DNA from: Chara braunii
Lineage: Eukaryota > Streptophyta > Charophyceae > Charales > Characeae
Direction: 5' to 3'
DNA length: 23,278 bases
Assembly: GCA_003427395.1 (NCBI GenBank)
Contig: BFEA01000608.1
Coordinates: 529,311 to 552,588, forward strand
Position 1 is the stretch's first letter, and each line of letters begins with the position of its first letter. The notes under the pieces were generated by a model. That model worked only from the letters and a program-made list of their open reading frames with translations. It searched no databases and was not told the DNA's origin. The position numbers and the translations under genes are program-made. This document shows, piece by piece, positions 19,053-23,278 of this stretch.

Positions 19053-19608
19053 CAATTTTATATCGCATAACGCCATGAACAAAACCCATTTCATGATGTC
19101 ATGAACGAAACCCATTTCATATATCAATTTTATATCCACACCGATTCCGAAACACCATTTATACTCATCGTATGCGCAAACCAAAATTGTTATGGGCGGA
19201 CCGAAACCTTTACAAATGGGAAAACTTTGATTTATCGCAATAGTCTATTTTGTACTTTGAAATAAGCCTGGTAAATATCATAGTGTAATAAATCACTCAA
19301 TATTTTTAGTTTTACTGTTTTCCATCCATGCATACAGTTTGCTTTTCCAAAATTTATGTACTTCCTTCTTAATTTCTTAAACGAATGACTTTTTCGTTTC
19401 TCTTTTGCTATATTCAAAACTCATTGCATGACGTTAATGATATGTGTATGATCAAGATAAGAAAACATATCTTTAACGTCATAAGTAGAGCATATAACAG
19501 TAGCTTCATGTCCGTAAGTTGTCGTTGCAATTTCATTGCATGCTTTCAATTTTGGAACGAGTTGGTTTGTACCCTATAGCGTAAAGCCTAATTGTCATGT
19601 TTTACACA
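19049..19608 (-). pseudogene. Penelope-like reverse transcriptase fragment, copy 2
   Basis: Colinear with 12466-13018. Minus-strand reading gives KACNEIATTTYG, STYDVKDMFSYLDH (motif A), a TGA in place of the Trp codon seen in copy 1 (WVLN), the lysine-rich helix, then the same TAA as copy 1 followed by a motif-B-like IG...SP segment. Motif C is missing, because the fragment ends at the (TG)n tract. It lies downstream, on the same strand, of the CxC and GIY-YIG segments at 20332-20126 and 21445-21220. It could therefore be the reverse transcriptase part of that element. Confidence 0.7.
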
Positions 19609-20125
19609 AGAAATTAATTTCCCTTGATAATATTTTTGAAGCACAACGTGATGGTTCATTATATATTGGCACAATCAGTCGTCTTCTAGTTACTTCTTTG
19701 GTTTTTTATATTGTATACGCATTTTTCTATGATCCTTTTTCATCCCACTTTGCTACTCTCTCGAATCCACATGTTTTATATGTTTTTCATGCTCGTTGGG
19801 GAACTTCATGTTCCGACTGTTAGATCATTTTATAATGTGTAAGCTCAAAGAGGAATAATTTGTTTTTTTCAAACCATATCATTTGGCATTCAATATATGT
19901 TTCGTCGGGATTTCAGTATACATCCCTTCACTTTATTTTTTATCTCTCATACCTCCGATATATCAAAGCTTGGTTTGATTCTTTGTTATGTACTTACACA
20001 GTCCGATAGATCCACACAAATGATTTTTGGTATTCTTATTTGAATTGGTATTATTTATAATGTTTTTTTATATTTTTTTATTGATCATTCGTTCCTACAT
20101 TTATTTCTTTTACATTTTTAGAATT
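19609..20125. other. AT-rich, no domain recognised
   Basis: Lies within the probable retroelement, between the reverse transcriptase fragment and the CxC segment. Only short broken frames are seen. Confidence 0.4.
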
Positions 20126-20332
20126 TCAAGTCAGCTTATTTTCTGTAATCTTACTCAAGCGACAAACAACATGTGAATCAATCTTTGAAAGTGGGTTAAT
20201 TGCACATTTACATGCACGTGTTGTATTAATAATCAGTTTGTGACTGTGTATTATTTTCCCTACTGTCTTTGGTTTTCGGAACGTCACTCTCATGCGTGAT
20301 ATGAGATCTGTTGTGAGATTATGATTAATCAC
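20126..20332 (-). pseudogene. CxC-containing segment of Penelope-like element
   Basis: A 68-codon frame reads MRVTFRKPKTVGKIIHSHK, then RACKCA, then SHVVCRLSKI. An Arg/Lys-rich FRKP...VGKII segment followed by a Cys-x-Cys and a short hydrophobic motif resembles the linker upstream of the reverse transcriptase in Penelope-like elements of green organisms. The assignment is from general resemblance. No start codon context or complete domain is present. Confidence 0.5.
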
Positions 20333-20464
20333 GTTTTCTCAAATCGCATTAGCAGTTGTTTTTCTGACTTGTTTGATATTGATATGAGTTAAGTACAAAA
20401 TATTTAAGATTAATCTTCGTTTTGTGTTAAAAACAAACTTTTTCTTAGATATTATTACACATAT

Positions 20465-20729
20465 CTAGGTTACCAGTCGGGTCATCCGGGTCACCTTATT
20501 TTCCCTGACGGCCCGACCGTGCAAGGACCAGGGAAGGTCCCAGCCCCCCCCCCAAAAAAAAATCCGAAAACCAACTATGTTATGCAGAAAAATTAAATGA
20601 ACAACTTTTGCCTCAAGGTCACTGCGAAATTCTCTACCAAATTTTAAATAAAATTTTTAATAAAATATATATTTTTATTTTTTTTGGGTCCGGCTGGGCA
20701 AGTGGACCCGGGCCACTCTGGTAGCCTAG
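20465..20729. mobile_element. 265-bp MITE-like element with terminal inverted repeats
   Basis: CTAGGTTACCAG (20465-20476) and CTGGTAGCCTAG (20718-20729) are inverted repeats with one mismatch. Imperfect pairing extends inward to about 33 bases (GGGTCATCCGGGTCAC against GTGGACCCGGGCCAC). The ends are GC-rich and the core is AT-rich with a C run and an A run. There is no coding capacity. No clear target-site duplication is visible, so a simple long hairpin remains possible. Confidence 0.55.
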
Positions 20730-20839
20730 GCGAATATACCTTTTAGTGTTCCTTGTTATTTCTTACACAATATAAATCCAACCTTTGATAGTATTACTAA
20801 CATATCATCCAATGTTAACTTGTACAATTATTTTCTTGT

Positions 20840-21100
20840 TCATGGTGTTGTTAAGCAATTAATCAGCATATTCCGTTGTCTATTTGATGAAGGTCCCGTA
20901 TATACAAGTTTAATTACATAGAAGTGACAACCATTTTCCAACATGGTCATGCATTCTTGTTGCATATACCGAACACCTTTTACTTCATATATTGTGACGA
21001 AAATGTTTGTTTGATAATCTTCAATTTTTCGTACCATAATCCCCTCGTTGTGCTCTGTATCATTGCTTTTGGCATTAAAACTTGCATCAATTTCGGTGCA
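20840..21100 (-). pseudogene. degraded linker segment of the Penelope-like element
   Basis: The minus frame at 21037-20840 reads IEDYQTNIFVTIYEVKGVRY, followed by MQQECMTMLENGCHFYVIKL. It is protein-like in an otherwise AT-rich stretch and sits between the GIY-YIG and CxC segments. No named domain is recognised. Confidence 0.35.
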
Positions 21101-21219
21101 TATGCGGATCTCCTTGATTTAAACATCACCGACATGTTCTCATTAATTTATCATAGTCGTTTGGATTTCTTTCTTCTTCTTCTTCGATTATTTTTCTTCT
21201 TTCTATTCATCATATTCCC

Positions 21220-21445
21220 TCACGTATTTAGGTATGGATTGAATCTCTTGATCAAAGCTTCTTCCATCAATGCCACTTCATTCTTTGTTCCCGACCACAT
21301 TGAAATCAGTACATACCTATACCAGCCAAACTTGCGTAGGCAGTTGTATAACTTACACTACTTTCCCACATCTGTTTCGTGCCAAATTGACACGTTCTCT
21401 CAAGCTTCTATTAAATTGTCTGCCTGGTTTTCCAATGTAAAAGTG
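21220..21445 (-). pseudogene. GIY-YIG endonuclease domain, frameshifted
   Basis: The minus strand reads YIGKPGRQFNRSLRERVNLA and then RNRCGK (21439-~21355), matching the second half of the GIY-YIG signature with its helix and conserved Arg. After a frameshift near 21350 it continues as KLYNCLRKFGWYRYVLISMW, then ALMEEALIKRFNPYLNT, ending at TGA (21222-21220). The Glu of the MEEALI helix and the Asn of NPYLN occupy the catalytic and structural positions of this nuclease family, which cuts target DNA for Penelope-like retrotransposition. The first GIY strand was not identified. The frameshift makes the domain inactive. Confidence 0.7.
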
Positions 21446-21722
21446 GTTACGTCATTGTGACACTAGTAAATACACACAACAACTGGATTGAAGTAGTGAC
21501 TCTACTATAGTATATTGGGTTGTCCATAAGTCTACAAATGAGTTTGCCCAAGGTATACATCCATCAGTCGCTAGTGAGATAAATAGCAGTCTATATATTT
21601 TATTAACCTCAAAGCAACATGTAATCCGTCTAGTATTTCCAAATAGTTTCAGACTAAAAGTCGTTCTGTGTATTTGCGTTCACTTTGTTCTATAGTCTGA
21701 CAACCCGTAAGTGTCGCTCGAT

Positions 21723-21989
21723 CTACCTTCCCAGAATATCATGGTCACTGGATGATGTTGCTGAAGAGTTATCGTCGTCATCTTCGTTGGAATTTGTGTT
21801 TTCCTCGCTGTCATCGTAGCTTGATGCATCTTGTTTAATATCATCCGGATTCATATGCATTTCGAGCTCCGGATCATGTGTGAAGTCTCTTCCCTCATAA
21901 GTAACGAGTCCAGATACTCGTCGTAGTGTTGCTATTGCTTGTGGTTTGTCCTTGTACCTGATGTAGTGAATCTTGCACAACTCTTTCAA
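21723..21989 (-). pseudogene. SAP-like plus acidic segment, element N-terminal region
   Basis: 88 codons. ELCKIHYIRYKDKPQAIATL resembles the helix-turn-helix of a SAP DNA-binding motif (L..LC...gi.y..k..aI..L). It is followed by a strongly acidic Asp/Ser/Glu/Asn-rich tail. The frame lies directly upstream of the GIY-YIG segment on the same strand and could be the gag-like or N-terminal part of the same protein. The SAP assignment is by eye and uncertain. A gene fragment unrelated to the element is possible. Confidence 0.45.
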
Positions 21990-22502
21990 CTCCGTGTAAT
22001 GAAGTCACAAAAGTTGTGTATCGATCGTTGGTTTATAGCTGAAGTTGATGCTTCTCTTTGCCTTAGCAGATATCATGCTTCCGTGATTCTTCGTTCTTGT
22101 CTTCTTCGGATGTGGTGTCGATACTCCTATTGTTGTCTTCCTTCCCATTTGTACTGATGTAGACATTGCACTCATCATCGAGCTTTGAAAATGGTTTGGG
22201 TTAACTGTGGATGATACTTGTGGTGTGCGCTTTCCGTTTAGTTAATTTATCTTCTTCAATGTCCCTTTCACAACCGCCAGCTCGTACTTCATTAACTTGA
22301 TCTCATTACATCTCTCTCCAATCAAACGTCAATTTCTTCATTTTGCTTTTTTTCGTAACTGTCTTCTCGATTCTCGCAGGTCATATCTGCATGCCATCTG
22401 TCTTTTGTAACCATGCCCTCCAAGATGTCTTGGGAGTGCCTTCTCCAATGCCTTGTCGATCATTGCTTTAAGTTTCGATGTCATTACTTGTCTTCCTGCT
22501 TT

Positions 22503-22905
22503 TTACTCGTCACCTTCCGCTTTCTCATCACCATCTTTCTCCTTCATATTCACCTTCTCAGTTTGTGCTTGTTTTTTTATATCCGTTGTCAGTTGGTCGA
22601 TGCTCTTCTTGATCTTCTCTACTTCACGTCTTAATGCGAAGAATTCCTCTTTGAGATCTGCTGTAAACCATGCTCTGTTTCTTGGTGACGGAAAATCGTT
22701 CCTCCTTTGTTCCCACTGGTGCCTTCCGAATCTCCTAGCCGAGCTTGATTCTTCTCTTCCTCTTCTCACCGAGGTTGATCTCGATTGCCTTCGGTGGTGA
22801 CTTGGGGATCTCAATCTTTCCCATTTTACCTTCTTCCTTCCATACGTCAAATATGAAGATGAGGAGGAGGAGTGTCTGCGCCTCCTTCGTGCCGACGATG
22901 ATCGT
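22503..22905 (-). pseudogene. Arg/Ser-rich and coiled-coil segment, element N-terminal region
   Basis: The open minus frame 22850-22503 can be extended upstream to about 22905. It begins with a very Arg/Ser-rich part (SRSSSARRRRRHSSSSS-like), then a basic region, then a heptad-patterned helix DLKEEFFALRREVEKIKKSI followed by further Lys/Glu-rich residues. Basic plus coiled-coil is typical of ORF1 or gag-like nucleic-acid-binding regions of retroelements. There is no zinc knuckle in this frame. Continuity with the SAP-like segment is broken between about 22500 and 21990. Confidence 0.45.
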
Positions 22906-23278
22906 GATCGTGCCAGCCTCCGTTAAACTATTCCAAACTCCGGTTGTCGTTTCTCCAGATGTACAACACCACATAATTGTATGATTAGACGTGATACTAC
23001 ATGATGAAGATATATGCAGGAATATCCATTGTGCCACGTCATTCAAGTAATCTCCAATAATTTCACAATCCATCGCGACATCAGTAATTTTTTTTTTTAA
23101 TAAGTGAATAAATCGACAATTTCAATAGCGAAATTAATAAATCTCCATCACTCTATATAAAAAATGGTGGTCGAAACTTTAATTTCAGATTAATACATCA
23201 TCCGCTTCCTGTGTTCATGCTGCAACCACTGACCACTATATCAATACCATCAAACTCAAATACTAGAAACGTCTAGGG
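22906..23278. other. no gene recognised
   Basis: A minus frame starting at 23073 (112 codons, to 22735) overlaps the Arg/Ser-rich frame in another register and shows no recognisable domain. A T run lies at 23088-23099. The window ends in AT-rich sequence. Confidence 0.4.

Noticed and set aside
20924-21460. 178-codon plus-strand open frame
   Set aside because: Antisense to the GIY-YIG segment, whose minus-strand motifs are specific. The Phe/Leu richness of the plus frame follows from AT content.

Overview
This is nuclear DNA from a eukaryote. It is rich in repeats and poor in genes. It has long (TG)n, (AG)n and (CA)n microsatellites, homopolymer runs, one 175-base assembly gap (11566-11740), one isolated N (8217), GT-AG introns and decayed retroelements. 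No bacterial operon, rRNA gene, CRISPR array or phage module is visible. A plant-lineage alga of charophyte type is my best guess. It rests mainly on a Penelope-like element with its GIY-YIG domain upstream of the reverse transcriptase, an arrangement known from green algae and protists. I hold this placement loosely.

Left part (1-7240): I see no convincing gene. This stretch is a succession of unrelated, strongly degenerate tandem repeats: a pyrimidine-rich one (48-265), a ~200-bp one carrying small hairpins (1855-2560), a ~75-bp one (2885-3320), a ~132-bp pair (4249-4510), an ATTGTTTCTAAG-anchored family (5034-5640) and an AT-rich ~120-bp family with six copies (5905-6580).

Centre (7240-12120): a CpG-rich segment with a TATA box but no defensible gene, a tRNA-like sequence, a repeat whose ~75-bp unit alternates with (TG)n(AG)n tracts (8659-9350), AACGGG/CCCGTT-rich clusters on both sides of the gap, and long A/T homopolymers.

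Right part (12466-23070): three things, all on the minus strand. (1) A Penelope-like reverse transcriptase fragment at 12466-13178. Most of it recurs at 19049-19608, including the same premature stop. (2) A multi-exon gene of unknown function, or its recent pseudogene, at 13181-18241. Its exons have good acceptors, conserved phase and a cysteine-rich product. It carries at least one in-frame TAA and perhaps a TAG. (3) A decayed element at about 22905-19049. Read in order, it gives an Arg/Ser-rich plus coiled-coil segment, a SAP-like plus acidic segment, a GIY-YIG endonuclease, a CxC-containing segment and then the reverse transcriptase. That endonuclease-first order is that of permuted (Chlamys-type) Penelope-like elements. 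A 265-bp terminal-inverted-repeat element sits inside it.

The most interesting items are the unknown multi-exon cysteine-rich gene and the permuted retroelement.
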